Shown piece by piece: positions 27,406-36,941 of a stretch of DNA of 51,441 nt (the stretch's first letter is position 1; the number at the start of each line of letters is the position of its first letter). The stretch is from Pseudomonadota bacterium (GTDB lineage: Bacteria; Pseudomonadota; Gammaproteobacteria; Burkholderiales; Thiobacillaceae): NCBI GenBank assembly GCA_021783275.1, contig JAJXUA010000005.1, positions 1-51,441 of the forward strand. Direction: 5' to 3'. Position numbers and translations under genes: made by a program. Below the pieces are notes generated by a model. The model was given only the letters and a program-made list of their open reading frames with translations, had not been told where the DNA came from and ran no database searches.

Positions 27406-28818
27406 TTACGCATTTCCCTGGCTGGCGGCGGGCAGATCGGCCCCGGCGACGGCCGGAGCCAGTGTCGGGGCAACTGCGACATGGCTGACCACATAGCGAT
27501 GCTTGCCCGACGCTTCGGCCGCAATGTGATCCTGAAGTTTCAGTTCGATGATGGCCGTCGGCCCGAGCCGGGCCTGCAGGCCGGAAATCACGGCCTCACG
27601 GCCTGACGCATTCCAGTCGGCTCCCGGCACGATCTGCACCTCGATGCGGTCTATCGCATGCTGGATCAGCTTGAACTGTGCCACCCCCGCCACCGCGCGC
27701 AGCACATAAATCACCGCCAGCGCATGCAGGATACGACCATCAGCGGTGACGACAAAATCCGTCTGGCGGCCGATCACGCTGTCGATCACGGCCAGCCCGC
27801 GCCCGCCCGGGTCAGTGCGCCCGCTACGACTGACTATATCGCCGGTGCGATAGCGAATGAAAGGCTGCGCCTCGGAGACCAGGCTGGTGATCACTGCCTC
27901 GCCTTCATCGGCCGGCTGGCCGGTGGCGTCGAGCACTTCAACGAGATGGGTTTCGCTCATCTGCAACAGCACGCCATCCGGCGATTCCAGCGCAATCAAC
28001 CCGGCGTCGCGGGCGCCATACTCGACTGAAACCGGCACGCCAAACACGCGCGTGATCAGTTCGCGCTGATGCGGAAACAACGGCTCGCCGGTGGTGCTCA
28101 CCACGCGCAGGGCAGGACCGCGCAGCGCAACACCCTGCGCCTCGGCATGCGCCGCCAGCAGCGCCAGACTGCTGGCATAGCCATAGATCGCCTTGGGGTT
28201 CCACGCGCGGATCGCATCCAGATACCGATCCATGGCAGACGGCGTCATCTCGAAGGCATTGAGCAAGAGCTGGTTCACCAGCCGGTCGCGCAGGGTCTTG
28301 ATGCGGTCGGTTTTCGACAGTTCGACCGGCGCGCCCCACAGATAGACCTCACGGTCGCCCGGTTCGACCCCCCACCAGCGCCTGGCACGCAGGCGACCGG
28401 CAGCGTCGGCTGCCTGACGGCTACGGCCAAAATGGAAAATCAGTGGCTCTCCGCTGGAGCCGCCGGTGGTGTAGCGGAAAACGCCCCCGGGCACCTCGCG
28501 CCACATCAGTTGATCCGCGTGGCTACGGGCATCGCGCTTGTCCATGGTCGGCAATCGGTTCAAGTCGCTGATCTGCACCGCGCCTGCGCGCACCGCATCG
28601 TCCAGTCCGGCTGCGCGCAAACGCGTGGCATGCCAGGGGCTATGGGCCAGCGCGACCTGTAGCAAGCGATTCAATCGCCGGGTTTGCGCAAGTGCCATGT
28701 CGTCGACAGACAGCCACTGGCTGCGCTCGAGTTCGGCCAGCATGGTCCAGGTCGGGCGCTGCATCGCCGCTTCCTGCGCACGAAACACCGCGCGCGCAAA
28801 CCAGGCAGGCACACTCAT
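27406..28818 (-). CDS. PaaK/CapK-like adenylate-forming enzyme
   Basis: This 470-residue protein belongs to the phenylacetate-CoA ligase/CapK group of adenylate-forming enzymes, often found in capsule and exosortase clusters. The ATP-binding loop is RYTTGGSSGEPLIFHFG near residue 115. The adenylation core continues with SVEYGARDAGLIALES and FIRYRTGDIVSR, where the Asp binds the AMP ribose. The C-terminal domain is shorter than in PaaK. It probably activates an acyl group for transfer onto the polysaccharide or a carrier; the acid is unknown. It overlaps the upstream sulfotransferase gene by 4 bp (ATGA). Confidence 0.85.
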   Translation of the reverse strand: MSVPAWFARAVFRAQEAAMQRPTWTMLAELERSQWLSVDDMALAQTRRLNRLLQVALAHSPWHATRLRAAGLDDAVRAGAVQISDLNRLPTMDKRDARSHADQLMWREVPGGVFRYTTGGSSGEPLIFHFGRSRQAADAAGRLRARRWWGVEPGDREVYLWGAPVELSKTDRIKTLRDRLVNQLLLNAFEMTPSAMDRYLDAIRAWNPKAIYGYASSLALLAAHAEAQGVALRGPALRVVSTTGEPLFPHQRELITRVFGVPVSVEYGARDAGLIALESPDGVLLQMSETHLVEVLDATGQPADEGEAVITSLVSEAQPFIRYRTGDIVSRSGRTDPGGRGLAVIDSVIGRQTDFVVTADGRILHALAVIYVLRAVAGVAQFKLIQHAIDRIEVQIVPGADWNASGREAVISGLQARLGPTAIIELKLQDHIAAEASGKHRYVVSHVAVAPTLAPAVAGADLPAASQGNA

Positions 28819-29657
28819 GCCGGCCTCCGCGCCAGCGCGTGAAATCGCGCCAGCAGGTCATCACACAGGTTCACCACAGCGGGTGACAGACCATCCGGGT
28901 CGCGATGCTTCACCGAGCGTGCGTGTATGCGTGCGGCAACGCCCGCATGGAATCCCGGCAATCCGAGAAAATCATAAACCGCCGCGACTTCCTGCATGGG
29001 CTGACGCACCAGCGCCTCATAAAACACCAGACGCACACGCGGATCGGCCGCCAGCTGCTGTTCAAAAAACAGCACATTGCGGTAGAACCACATGATGGCA
29101 GCACCCTCGGCTTCACTCGCCTCTGCGTGAAACAGCGCGGCCAGCAACTCCCGGGTGGCGGGCGACATGCCCCGCCCGCGCCAGTCTGCCGCATCGCCTT
29201 CGGACAGCCGCTTCCACTGCGGCACGAAATTGCCGAACGAACGGATAGCCGAGTGCACGCTGTCGCGCCAGTCGCGCACAACCCACAAGGTTCGGGCCGG
29301 CGCAAACGCCTCCATCAGGGTCTTGATGCGATCAAGCTCACACAGCGCCTTGATCACAAACACGGGCGCGCGACTCTCGCGACTGAGCTGCTGTATGACG
29401 TGCGGATCACGCATTTCATAGCGCACGAATGCACGCGCATCGGTTTCGTGAAACACCTGCGTGGCCGCGCTGCCATCCAGCACATCCATCAGCAGATTGG
29501 TGCCGGATCGCTGCATTCCGGCGACGAAGACATGCTGCGCGACCGGGCGTGGCCTGAGCCGCTGCCGCAGCGTTTTGCTGCGACGCCATAGCGCATGGCG
29601 GATGCGCATCGTGAGGCTGCGTGCATCATGCCCCGTGGCGGGTCGCGTCGTACTCAC
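28815..29657 (-). CDS. Sulfotransferase family protein
   Basis: This 280-residue protein has a clear PAPS-binding loop, HVFVAGMQRSGTNLLMDVL, near residue 35 and the 3'-phosphate-binding segment TLWVVRDWRDSVHSAIRSF near residue 115. A GTG at 29657 overlapping the upstream stop (GTGA) was chosen because it couples translation and avoids a long overlap; the ATG at 29606 (MRIRHALWRR) is an alternative. It is the third sulfotransferase in the window and the only one in the XrtA operon proper. It lies directly after two glycosyltransferase genes and before the adenylate-forming enzyme. Confidence 0.86.
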   Translation of the reverse strand: MSTTRPATGHDARSLTMRIRHALWRRSKTLRQRLRPRPVAQHVFVAGMQRSGTNLLMDVLDGSAATQVFHETDARAFVRYEMRDPHVIQQLSRESRAPVFVIKALCELDRIKTLMEAFAPARTLWVVRDWRDSVHSAIRSFGNFVPQWKRLSEGDAADWRGRGMSPATRELLAALFHAEASEAEGAAIMWFYRNVLFFEQQLAADPRVRLVFYEALVRQPMQEVAAVYDFLGLPGFHAGVAARIHARSVKHRDPDGLSPAVVNLCDDLLARFHALARRPA

Positions 29658-30883
29658 GGATGCACCTGCGCAGAGTGGGGACTTCCCCCACCGGCCGAAG
29701 CCAGCAAGGGCTCGAAAGCCACCAGCAGTTGGGCCACCCGCTTGTCCCACTGGTTTTCACGGGCGTGGCGGAGGATCGCTGCACGATCCCACGGATATTT
29801 GAGCGCGGCGTCCAGTGCGTGCGTCAGAGCGGCCGCATCGCCAAAGGGGACGACCGTGCCCAGTTCTGGTCGGCACACGACTTCAGCGTTGCCACCCACG
29901 TCGGTCGTCACCACCGGCAGACCGCACGCCATGGCTTCGAGAAAGACATTGGCCCAGCCCTCGTTGCGCGTGGACAGGACGAACACATCCGCCGCCGACA
30001 AGGGATATTTCAATTCCTGTGGCGGCAGCGCGCCAAGAAAATGCACACGCGCAGTCAGCCCCAGCCGGGCGACCTGTGCGTCGAGTTCGGCACGCAGATC
30101 GCCTTCCGGGCTGCCACCGCCGACGATGAGGTAATGCACATCCGGATGCTGGCTGACGAGTGCGGGCAGGCAGTCGATCACCCGGTGCATGCCCTTGCGC
30201 TCGACCAGTCCGCCAACCGAGATCAGCACGTTCGCGTTATCCGGCAATTTGTAGCGTGCGCGTGCCGCAGCACGGTCCACCGGATGGAATACGGCGACAT
30301 CCACCCCGTTGCCCACCACTTCGGTTTTGCCCGGCGCCGCCCCCAGCCGGATCGCCAGTTGCCGCAGCGAATCCGATACCGAAAATATCCGCGTCGCGGC
30401 GCGCAGCGTACGCACCAGACGCGGGCGCAAAACGGGGTTATGACTATGCGGCACTTCGGTCCCGCGCAGGGTGACCGTCACCGGCAGTTTCAGCCAGCGC
30501 CCCAGCCGGGTGGCGGCTTCGCCATCGGGATAGGCAAAGTGCGCATCGATGAGCCGCACTCCGGCGGCCTGCAAACGCCGCAGCAGCACATAACTGCCAA
30601 GCGCCATCGCCCAGCCATCCAGCCGTCGCAGCACGCCGGGCAGGGCCAGAAAACGCGGATGGTAGACCGTGATGCCCTGCTGGGTTTCCACTGCGGGCGC
30701 GGTCGGGCGATAGCCGGGGCGCAGCAGGCGTATCAGCCCCTGACCCGGAAACCAGGGCTGCGGCGACACCACCACCAGCGGGCGGTGTTTCGCCACGCGA
30801 AACATGCGCTCACGAATGAACAAGCCCGCTCCGGGACGCACTGCGCTGGGAAACAGCGAGCTGAATACCACCAGTTCAGGCAA
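29654..30883 (-). CDS. Family 4 glycosyltransferase
   Basis: This 409-residue GT-B enzyme starts at a TTG (30883) preceded by a good GGGAGG ribosome-binding site inside the end of the upstream gene, giving LPELVVFSSLFPSAVRPGAG. The donor domain has VLISVGGLVERKGMHRVIDC near residue 215 and the catalytic RNEGWANVFLEAMACGLPVV near residue 310. It overlaps the upstream gene by 8 bp and the sulfotransferase gene by 4 bp, so it is tightly coupled. Its similarity is to exosortase-associated GT4 proteins; the sugar is unknown. Confidence 0.91.
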   Translation of the reverse strand: MPELVVFSSLFPSAVRPGAGLFIRERMFRVAKHRPLVVVSPQPWFPGQGLIRLLRPGYRPTAPAVETQQGITVYHPRFLALPGVLRRLDGWAMALGSYVLLRRLQAAGVRLIDAHFAYPDGEAATRLGRWLKLPVTVTLRGTEVPHSHNPVLRPRLVRTLRAATRIFSVSDSLRQLAIRLGAAPGKTEVVGNGVDVAVFHPVDRAAARARYKLPDNANVLISVGGLVERKGMHRVIDCLPALVSQHPDVHYLIVGGGSPEGDLRAELDAQVARLGLTARVHFLGALPPQELKYPLSAADVFVLSTRNEGWANVFLEAMACGLPVVTTDVGGNAEVVCRPELGTVVPFGDAAALTHALDAALKYPWDRAAILRHARENQWDKRVAQLLVAFEPLLASAGGGSPHSAQVHP

Positions 30884-32099
30884 CGACGGCCTCCCCCGGT
30901 TTGAGCAGGCCACCATACACGCCACGATAGCGCGCCACACTGGCGGTCCAGTTGCGCTCGGTTTCAACAAAGCGGCGGCCATGCGTTTTCAGTGCGTCCC
31001 AGCCTGCCTCGTGCTGCAACAGGCCCACCACCTTGCTGGCAAGATCGTCTGCGTTACCCGCCCGGAACAGGATGCCGGTCTTGCCATCCTGAATCAGCTC
31101 CTTGTGTCCGCCCACATCGGACGCGACCATCAGCCGCCCCTGGGCCATGGCCTCCAGCGGCTTCAGCGGCGTCACCAGGTCGGTAAGCCGCATCGGGTGG
31201 CGCGGATACACCAGCACATCCACCAGATCGTAATAACGGTTCACGTCGTCATGCGGCACGCGCCCTGTGAAGATGACCCGGTCCTTGAGATCAAGCGTCA
31301 TCACCTGCCGTTTCAGCGCTTCATCCTGCGGCCCGCCACCGACCAGCAGCACTTTCACGTCGGGCATCTGCTTGAGGATGGCCGGCAGCGCAGCGATCAG
31401 CAGATCCAGCCCTTCGTAGGCGTAAAACGAACCGATGAAACCGAGCACCCGGCTGCTGCCCAGACCCAGTTTCAGCTTCAGTTCGGGATCCGCCTTGCCG
31501 CCTGTCTCGAATTTTTCGACATCGACCGCATTGGGAATGACCGTGATTTTTTCAGCGGCAATGCCACGCGCCACCAGATCGCGGCGCAGCCCTTCACAAA
31601 TCACCGTGACGGCATCGGCGCGTTGCACCGCCCAGGTTTCCAGCGCGCGCGTCAGCCGGTAGCGCAGACTGCCTTCCCGGGTGCTGCCGTGATCCACCGC
31701 TGCGTCTTCCCAGAATGCGCGGATTTCATACACCACCGGAATACCCAGCGCGCGGCCAACGCGTATCGCCGGTACGCCATCGAGCACCGGAGAATGCGCA
31801 TGAATCACGTCGGGACGCACTTCGCGCGCCAGGCTCAGCAAGCGTTTTTCGATTGCGGCCATCACCGCAAACGGCTCGCCACCAGGCAGTCTGGCCAGCA
31901 GACCCGTGGGAGCAGGCGTGCGGTAAAAGTGCAGACCATCCGCGGTTTCTTCCGCCACCTGACAATTGATGTGCTTGGGCCCGGACAGGTGCAGCGTTTC
32001 CCAGCCCAGCTTGTTCTGCTCGCGCAAAATAGCCGCGCTGCGAAACGTATAGCCGGAATGCAGCGGCAGGGTGTGATCAAAAACGTGGAGGATTTTCAT
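30876..32099 (-). CDS. Exosortase A-associated family 4 glycosyltransferase (TIGR04063-like)
   Basis: The N-terminus MKILHVFDHTLPLHSGYTFR is characteristic of a GT4 subfamily that occurs almost only beside exosortase A. The 407-residue protein contains the donor-site segment VLGFIGSFYAYEGLDLLIAA near residue 225 and the catalytic PLKPLEAMAQGRLMVASDVGG near residue 320. The ATG at 32099 was chosen because the conserved N-terminus begins there; the sequence upstream is unrelated. A 100-bp gap separates it from the amidotransferase gene. No promoter was recognised in that gap. Confidence 0.92.
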   Translation of the reverse strand: MKILHVFDHTLPLHSGYTFRSAAILREQNKLGWETLHLSGPKHINCQVAEETADGLHFYRTPAPTGLLARLPGGEPFAVMAAIEKRLLSLAREVRPDVIHAHSPVLDGVPAIRVGRALGIPVVYEIRAFWEDAAVDHGSTREGSLRYRLTRALETWAVQRADAVTVICEGLRRDLVARGIAAEKITVIPNAVDVEKFETGGKADPELKLKLGLGSSRVLGFIGSFYAYEGLDLLIAALPAILKQMPDVKVLLVGGGPQDEALKRQVMTLDLKDRVIFTGRVPHDDVNRYYDLVDVLVYPRHPMRLTDLVTPLKPLEAMAQGRLMVASDVGGHKELIQDGKTGILFRAGNADDLASKVVGLLQHEAGWDALKTHGRRFVETERNWTASVARYRGVYGGLLKPGEAVVA

Positions 32100-32199
32100 G
32101 TCGGGGCACACACTACCGCACAAATCGCAGCGTATCTCTGGCACACCAGCCTGCCGCACCCGGAGGCAGGTTGCCTGCGCCGCGGAATGAACAGGCTGA

Positions 32200-34119
32200 T
32201 CACGCGGCCTGCCGCTCGGTTTCGCCGAGGCCCAGCACCTGGCCGAGGAAGGCGTCAAACATCAGCACCGTCCAGAGGATAACTGAGTAGTCACGCCGAC
32301 CCGACTGGTGCGCTTCGACGACTTCGCGCAAGTAGGCCTGATTGAACAGGTCGGTGGACGCCAGCCGTTCGCCCAGCACCACGCTGCGGATAGTCGCGGC
32401 CAGCGGGCCGCGAAACCAGGCAGCGAGCGGAACCGAAAATCCCATTTTCTTGCGATACAGCACGTCGTGCGGCAAATAGGGTTCCATCGATTTTTTCAGT
32501 AGATATTTGCCTTCGGTGCCGCGCAATTTGAGATCAACCGGCAGGCCCGACACCCAGCCCATCAGCTCATGGTCGAGCAGCGGCTCGCGCACTTCGAGTG
32601 CATGCGCCATGCTCGCGCGATCCACCTTGGTGAGGATGTCACCGACCAGATAGGTTTTCATGTCGAGGTATTGCACCAGCGAGAGCGGATCGTCGGTGGG
32701 CGCGACGGTGGCGTGGCGACGCAGCACTTCCACGGCCTGGTAGCCCTGTAACTCGCGTTTGAACGCGGGTGAAAAAAGCTGCTGCCGCTGCGCGTCGGAC
32801 AACAGCGAGACGCCATGAAAATAACCTTCAACCGTATCGCGTGCCAGTGCTTCGAAGGTGGTTTTGGCGCGCAGCACCTTGGGTGCCCAGTCGGCTTTGG
32901 GATAGAGCCTGCCCAGCACGCCGAACAGCGGCCGGCGCAGCATCAGGGGCATGGCCGAACGCATCCGCTCTTCGTAGCGAAACCAGCGATAGCGCCGGTA
33001 GCCGGCAAAATGCTCATCCCCGCCGTCACCCGAGAGCGCCACTTTCACATGCTTGCGCGCCAGTTCGCAGACCCGGTAGGTCGGCAGGGCGGAAGAGTCA
33101 GCATAGGGCTCGTCATACACATTGGCGAGTTTATCCACCAGACCGAAATCATCCGCAGCCACGGTTTCGACGTGATGCGCAGTCTGGTAGCGGCTGGCCA
33201 CCTGCTGCGCGAATTCGATTTCGTTGAAGGCCGGGTCGTCGAACCCGATCGAGCAGGTGTTGACCGGGGCGCTGGATTGCGTTGCCATCATTGCCACCAC
33301 GGCGCTGGAATCGACCCCGCCCGACAGGAACGCGCCGAGTGGCACGTCGGCGATCATGCGCAGGCGGATCGATTCCTGCAAACGCTCGACCAGTTCGTCC
33401 ATGGCCGCCGCTTCGTCCTTGACCTGAACCGGCGTAAACGGCATGTCCCAATACTGTTTCGGCAGCGCGTGTGCCTCGCCGCGTTTCAGCGTGAGGGTAA
33501 AACCCGGCGGCAGCTTGCAGACACGCCTGAATATCGTGCGTGGCTCGGGCACATAGCCATAGGCGAAATACTCTTCCACCGCGAGCGGATCGATATCGCG
33601 CGGCAGGCCGGGATGCGCCATCAGCGATTTCAGCTCCGAGCCAAAAATGAATTCACCGGTATCGAGAAAAGCGTAGTACAGCGGCTTGACCCCAAAGCGG
33701 TCACGCACCACAAAGAAGGTGCCCTGATTGCGGTCCCACAGGGCAAACGCGAACATGCCGCGAAACCGGGCGACGCAGGCTTCGCCCCAGGCTTCCCAGG
33801 CGTGAACGATCACTTCGGTATCGGAGTGGGTACGGAACACGTGGCCCAGCGCTTCGAGTTCGGGCACCAGTTGCTGGAAGTTGTAGATTTCGCCGTTGAA
33901 CACGACGACAACCGATTGGTCTTCGTTGAACAGCGGCTGCTGGCCGCTGGATAAATCAATAATCGACAGCCGCCGGTGTCCCAGCCCGACTCCGGGTTCC
34001 AGATGCAGACCGCCCTCGTCGGGACCACGATGAAACTGGGTTTCATTCATGCGGTCGAGCAGGTCGCGAGAAATATCGCGTGCTTCGCGCGTATCAAAAA
34101 TGCCGGTGATGCCACACAT
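32200..34119 (-). CDS. Exosortase A system amidotransferase 1 (asparagine synthetase family)
   Basis: This 639-residue protein has both halves of a glutamine-dependent asparagine synthetase intact. The N-terminus MCGITGIFDT carries the Cys2 nucleophile and FHRGPDEGG the conserved RGPD segment. The ATP-pyrophosphatase domain starts with LSGGVDSSAVV near residue 265 and continues with ALSGDGGDEHFAGYRRY. In exosortase A loci this family (TIGR03108-like) is thought to amidate a uronic acid or similar sugar of the repeat unit. It contrasts with the homologue at 24260-26086, which lacks the Cys. The upstream 90-bp gap contains short direct repeats with a spacing of about 10-11 bp. Confidence 0.93.
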   Translation of the reverse strand: MCGITGIFDTREARDISRDLLDRMNETQFHRGPDEGGLHLEPGVGLGHRRLSIIDLSSGQQPLFNEDQSVVVVFNGEIYNFQQLVPELEALGHVFRTHSDTEVIVHAWEAWGEACVARFRGMFAFALWDRNQGTFFVVRDRFGVKPLYYAFLDTGEFIFGSELKSLMAHPGLPRDIDPLAVEEYFAYGYVPEPRTIFRRVCKLPPGFTLTLKRGEAHALPKQYWDMPFTPVQVKDEAAAMDELVERLQESIRLRMIADVPLGAFLSGGVDSSAVVAMMATQSSAPVNTCSIGFDDPAFNEIEFAQQVASRYQTAHHVETVAADDFGLVDKLANVYDEPYADSSALPTYRVCELARKHVKVALSGDGGDEHFAGYRRYRWFRYEERMRSAMPLMLRRPLFGVLGRLYPKADWAPKVLRAKTTFEALARDTVEGYFHGVSLLSDAQRQQLFSPAFKRELQGYQAVEVLRRHATVAPTDDPLSLVQYLDMKTYLVGDILTKVDRASMAHALEVREPLLDHELMGWVSGLPVDLKLRGTEGKYLLKKSMEPYLPHDVLYRKKMGFSVPLAAWFRGPLAATIRSVVLGERLASTDLFNQAYLREVVEAHQSGRRDYSVILWTVLMFDAFLGQVLGLGETERQAA

Positions 34120-34138
34120 GGTCGGGTTGTTTTCCTGG

Positions 34139-34181
34139 TCGGTCGTCTATCGGTCGTATTGCGTGTCGTATCGGTGCCGTG
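34139..34181. repeat. Imperfect direct repeats of 10-11 nt upstream of the amidotransferase
   Basis: Four consecutive units read on the plus strand as TCGGTCGTCTA, TCGGTCGTATT, GCGTGTCGTA and TCGGTGCCGTG. The spacing is close to one helical turn and they sit just upstream of the minus-strand amidotransferase start. This could be a cooperative regulator site or simply slippage-prone sequence. Confidence 0.4.
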
Positions 34182-34209
34182 TCAAATTTTCGGGTGGTTC
34201 GGCCATAAA

Positions 34210-35397
34210 TCAGCTGCCGCGCCGCAGGGTCAGGTCATAGACCGCAGCATAGGCTTCGGCCATGGCCGGAATACTGAAACGCTGCACAGCAAACTGGCGG
34301 GCAGTCTGCCCCTGTTGCTGACGCAGCATGGTGGCAGTCGCCGGTGTGGCTCGATCCGTCGCCTGTTCAACCTGGCCAGACTCAACCAAATAAGCGAGCA
34401 AGGCGCGTGCCATTTCTTCCACATCCCCTACCGACACCAGGGTGCCATTCACGCCCGGCTCAACCAGCTCGACATTGCCGCCCACTGCAGTGGCAACGAC
34501 GGGCAGGCCACTTGCCAGCGCTTCGAGCACAGTATTGGAAATGCCTTCGTTGCGGGAAGGCAGCACGAACACATCCAGCGCACGCATCAGTTCGGCAATG
34601 TCATGCCGCTCGCCCGGCAACCAGGCGAGATGGGCACAGCCCGCTGCATCCAGCAGACGCTGGCAATCGGCACGGGCATGGCCTTCGCCCACCAGAACCA
34701 GGCGCATGCTTTCTGCGTGCTCGGGTTGCAGTTGCCGCATCCGGATAAAAGCGCGCACCAGTGTGGGGTAGTCCTTGACGTCGACCATGCGGCCCGCCGA
34801 CCCGTAAACGACGACGTCATCCGGAGCAAACCCGGGTGGCAGGCAAGCCGGGCGGGTGCCACTACGCGGATGGAAATGCTGGCTATCGACGCCGTTGTAT
34901 ATCTGGTGCAGTTTGCGCGCAGGCACGCCGATGGCGAGACGCAGCCAGGTTTCCAGATCCCGGCTGACCGCGATGTAATTCGAGACGAAGGGTTGCGCAG
35001 CCCGGCGTAACAGCCGGTATTTCCAGTTCATGCCGTACAGGTCGAACATATCGCGCCCATGTTCGCCGTGAACGGTGGCACGCACGCCGACGGCCCGGGC
35101 AACAAACTGCGCTTCAAGCGCCGCCAGATTGCGGGTGTGCACCAGATCGGGTTGCAGCTGACGCAGCAGTTTCCACAGGCGACCCATCCAGCCCAGCCCG
35201 TGCCCCGGCGCGCGATGCAGTGCGTGAAACGCAACCGGCTGCGCCACGATGCGATTACGGAACGCACTGTAGTCGGTGAGGGCGACCACGGTGTGGCGAT
35301 AGCGCGCAGCGGGCAGGGTGTTGAACAGGTTGACCATGCCGTTTTCCATGCCGCCGGTACCGAAGCTATGCACCACATGCACGATATGCGGGGTCAC
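34210..35397 (-). CDS. Exosortase A-associated family 4 glycosyltransferase (TIGR03088-like, stp2 type)
   Basis: The N-terminus PHIVHVVHSFGTGGMENGMVN is the signature of a GT4 subfamily co-occurring with exosortase A. The 395-residue protein has the donor loop VYGSAGRMVDVKDYPTLVRA near residue 200 and the catalytic RNEGISNTVLEALASGLPVV near residue 290. It overlaps the exosortase gene by 4 bp (ATGA) and is followed by a 90-bp gap before the amidotransferase gene. It should add a sugar to the lipid-linked repeat unit in the cytoplasm. Confidence 0.93.
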   Translation of the reverse strand: MTPHIVHVVHSFGTGGMENGMVNLFNTLPAARYRHTVVALTDYSAFRNRIVAQPVAFHALHRAPGHGLGWMGRLWKLLRQLQPDLVHTRNLAALEAQFVARAVGVRATVHGEHGRDMFDLYGMNWKYRLLRRAAQPFVSNYIAVSRDLETWLRLAIGVPARKLHQIYNGVDSQHFHPRSGTRPACLPPGFAPDDVVVYGSAGRMVDVKDYPTLVRAFIRMRQLQPEHAESMRLVLVGEGHARADCQRLLDAAGCAHLAWLPGERHDIAELMRALDVFVLPSRNEGISNTVLEALASGLPVVATAVGGNVELVEPGVNGTLVSVGDVEEMARALLAYLVESGQVEQATDRATPATATMLRQQQGQTARQFAVQRFSIPAMAEAYAAVYDLTLRRGS

Positions 35398-36941
35398 TGG
35401 CCATCCACCCGATCCAGGGTCTGACGGAGCGCAGGCTCCATCGCGGCAGCAAACTCTGCCAGTGTCGCTTCGGCGCCAGCCGGATCGGTATCGTCATAAG
35501 GGGTGGCGATCAGCACCGACAGGCCATCGTCGCGCTGCAGACGGACGCGATCCAGGGCGAGCAGCAGTTTGCCCAGCTGGTCATTCACCACCGGCTGCTG
35601 ATTGATCAGATTCCATTGCCATGCCAGCACGCGCTGGCCATTACTGCCACGCAGCCTGGCCTGACGTATCTGGCGAGACTGACCGGCAATGGTCACGGTT
35701 TTGAGGCTTTCGCCGATGTTCGACCAGTACGGATCTTTCTGCCTGATCATGAAATTCTGCGAGTTGATCAGCTCGGCATCCTGCCTCTGCGTGGCGTAAT
35801 AATTGAGCTCGATCATGACCGGCGTCTCGCCACGGCGATACGGCTGGCGCAACTGGCGGTCTGCGCCGACCCAGTGCGGCGTCCACGTGGTGAACGCTTC
35901 CGCAGGCTGCCAGCCGGACGGGGGGCCTACCTGCAATTCGGGCAGGGTCGGCAGCGGGCGCGATGCCAGCCATATTGCATAGGCCGGCCAGAGTCCGGCG
36001 ATCGCCAGCACCGCCACAACCCCGACGAGTCCCGTCCGCGCCGCGCCTGGCGAAGCCGTCATCGCGGCAGGCGCAGGAGCGACGCTCACCGGCGCATCGT
36101 CTTCGCGCCAGAAACTGCCGATCCAGAACAGCAGCAGCATGACGATGCCGAAAAACACCCAGCCGTAGATATAGTGATCAACACCCAGCGCCAGCTTCAT
36201 GTCTGACAGATGCGCGATCATCACGATCATGTAGGCGCGGCCGCTGTTGGCAAAAATCGGCACGACGATGGCCGCGATGGAAAACAGCAGCCGCCGTTTC
36301 CACGAACGGTAGGTGAGGTAGGCGTACAGCACCCCGAGGGTGACCGAGGCAATCAGATAGCGCAGTCCGGAACAGCCTTCCACCACCGACCAGTCGCCGC
36401 TGGGGATGCTGAAAAAATTGCCTTCGCGATAGACCGGGATGCCGGTGGCCTGCAACAGGGTGACGGTGAAATCCGCTGTCACGCCCATCAGCGGCTGGAT
36501 CAGAAACTCACCCACCGGCACGGCAAAAAACAGGAACATCAAGGGAAAAAAAGCCGCCCACACCACGCGCCAGCCCAGCAAGGTCCACACCGTGGCGATC
36601 AGCATGACGATGTAGGCGTATTGCGCAATGACGTTGACGCTGCCCGCATCGGCCAGCAGCCAGCCCGCGCCCGCACCCGCCAGCACGATCAGCCCGCGCG
36701 CATCCGGCCGGGGCAGAATGCGCGCCAGTTCCGCGCGCTGGCGCCAGATCAGCCAGCTCGTGATAGGAAAAATCAGATAGCCATGGGCAAAGGTTTCAGA
36801 CCGCTCCCAGACCTCGGCCATGGAATAGAACGTCGGCCAGAAGAGTGCCGTGAGCAGCAGCAGCACACCCAGCGTGAGCACGCCCGGCCACAACCAGGGA
36901 GAACGCTGCAAGGCGCTGCCGGGTTTGGCGGATGCATTCAT
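35394..36941 (-). CDS. xrtA: Exosortase A with fused EpsI domain
   Basis: This 515-residue inner-membrane protein is the transpeptidase-like enzyme thought to cleave PEP-CTERM signals and attach the proteins to the cell surface. The catalytic triad is visible: Cys190 in VEGCSGLRYL, Arg235 in FANSGRAYMIV and His256 in VDHYIYGWVFF, between at least eight membrane segments. The last 200 residues or so form an EpsI-type (DUF3485) periplasmic domain with WTPHWVGADRQ and ELNYYATQRQ; such fusions are common in exosortase A. The ATG at 36941 overlaps the upstream stop as ATGA. No confirmed PEP-CTERM substrate lies in the window; the only candidate is the incomplete gene at 50605. Confidence 0.95.
   Translation of the reverse strand: MNASAKPGSALQRSPWLWPGVLTLGVLLLLTALFWPTFYSMAEVWERSETFAHGYLIFPITSWLIWRQRAELARILPRPDARGLIVLAGAGAGWLLADAGSVNVIAQYAYIVMLIATVWTLLGWRVVWAAFFPLMFLFFAVPVGEFLIQPLMGVTADFTVTLLQATGIPVYREGNFFSIPSGDWSVVEGCSGLRYLIASVTLGVLYAYLTYRSWKRRLLFSIAAIVVPIFANSGRAYMIVMIAHLSDMKLALGVDHYIYGWVFFGIVMLLLFWIGSFWREDDAPVSVAPAPAAMTASPGAARTGLVGVVAVLAIAGLWPAYAIWLASRPLPTLPELQVGPPSGWQPAEAFTTWTPHWVGADRQLRQPYRRGETPVMIELNYYATQRQDAELINSQNFMIRQKDPYWSNIGESLKTVTIAGQSRQIRQARLRGSNGQRVLAWQWNLINQQPVVNDQLGKLLLALDRVRLQRDDGLSVLIATPYDDTDPAGAEATLAEFAAAMEPALRQTLDRVDGQ

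Noticed and set aside
26134-27606. A plus-strand open frame of 490 codons opposite the polymerase gene
   Set aside because: The translation is rich in His, Arg, Gln and Asp as expected for the antisense of a membrane protein, with no family match.
34120-34209. Sigma-70 promoter with a TTGACA -35 box upstream of the amidotransferase gene
   Set aside because: TTGACA is present on the minus strand but no acceptable -10 box lies 16-18 bp downstream.
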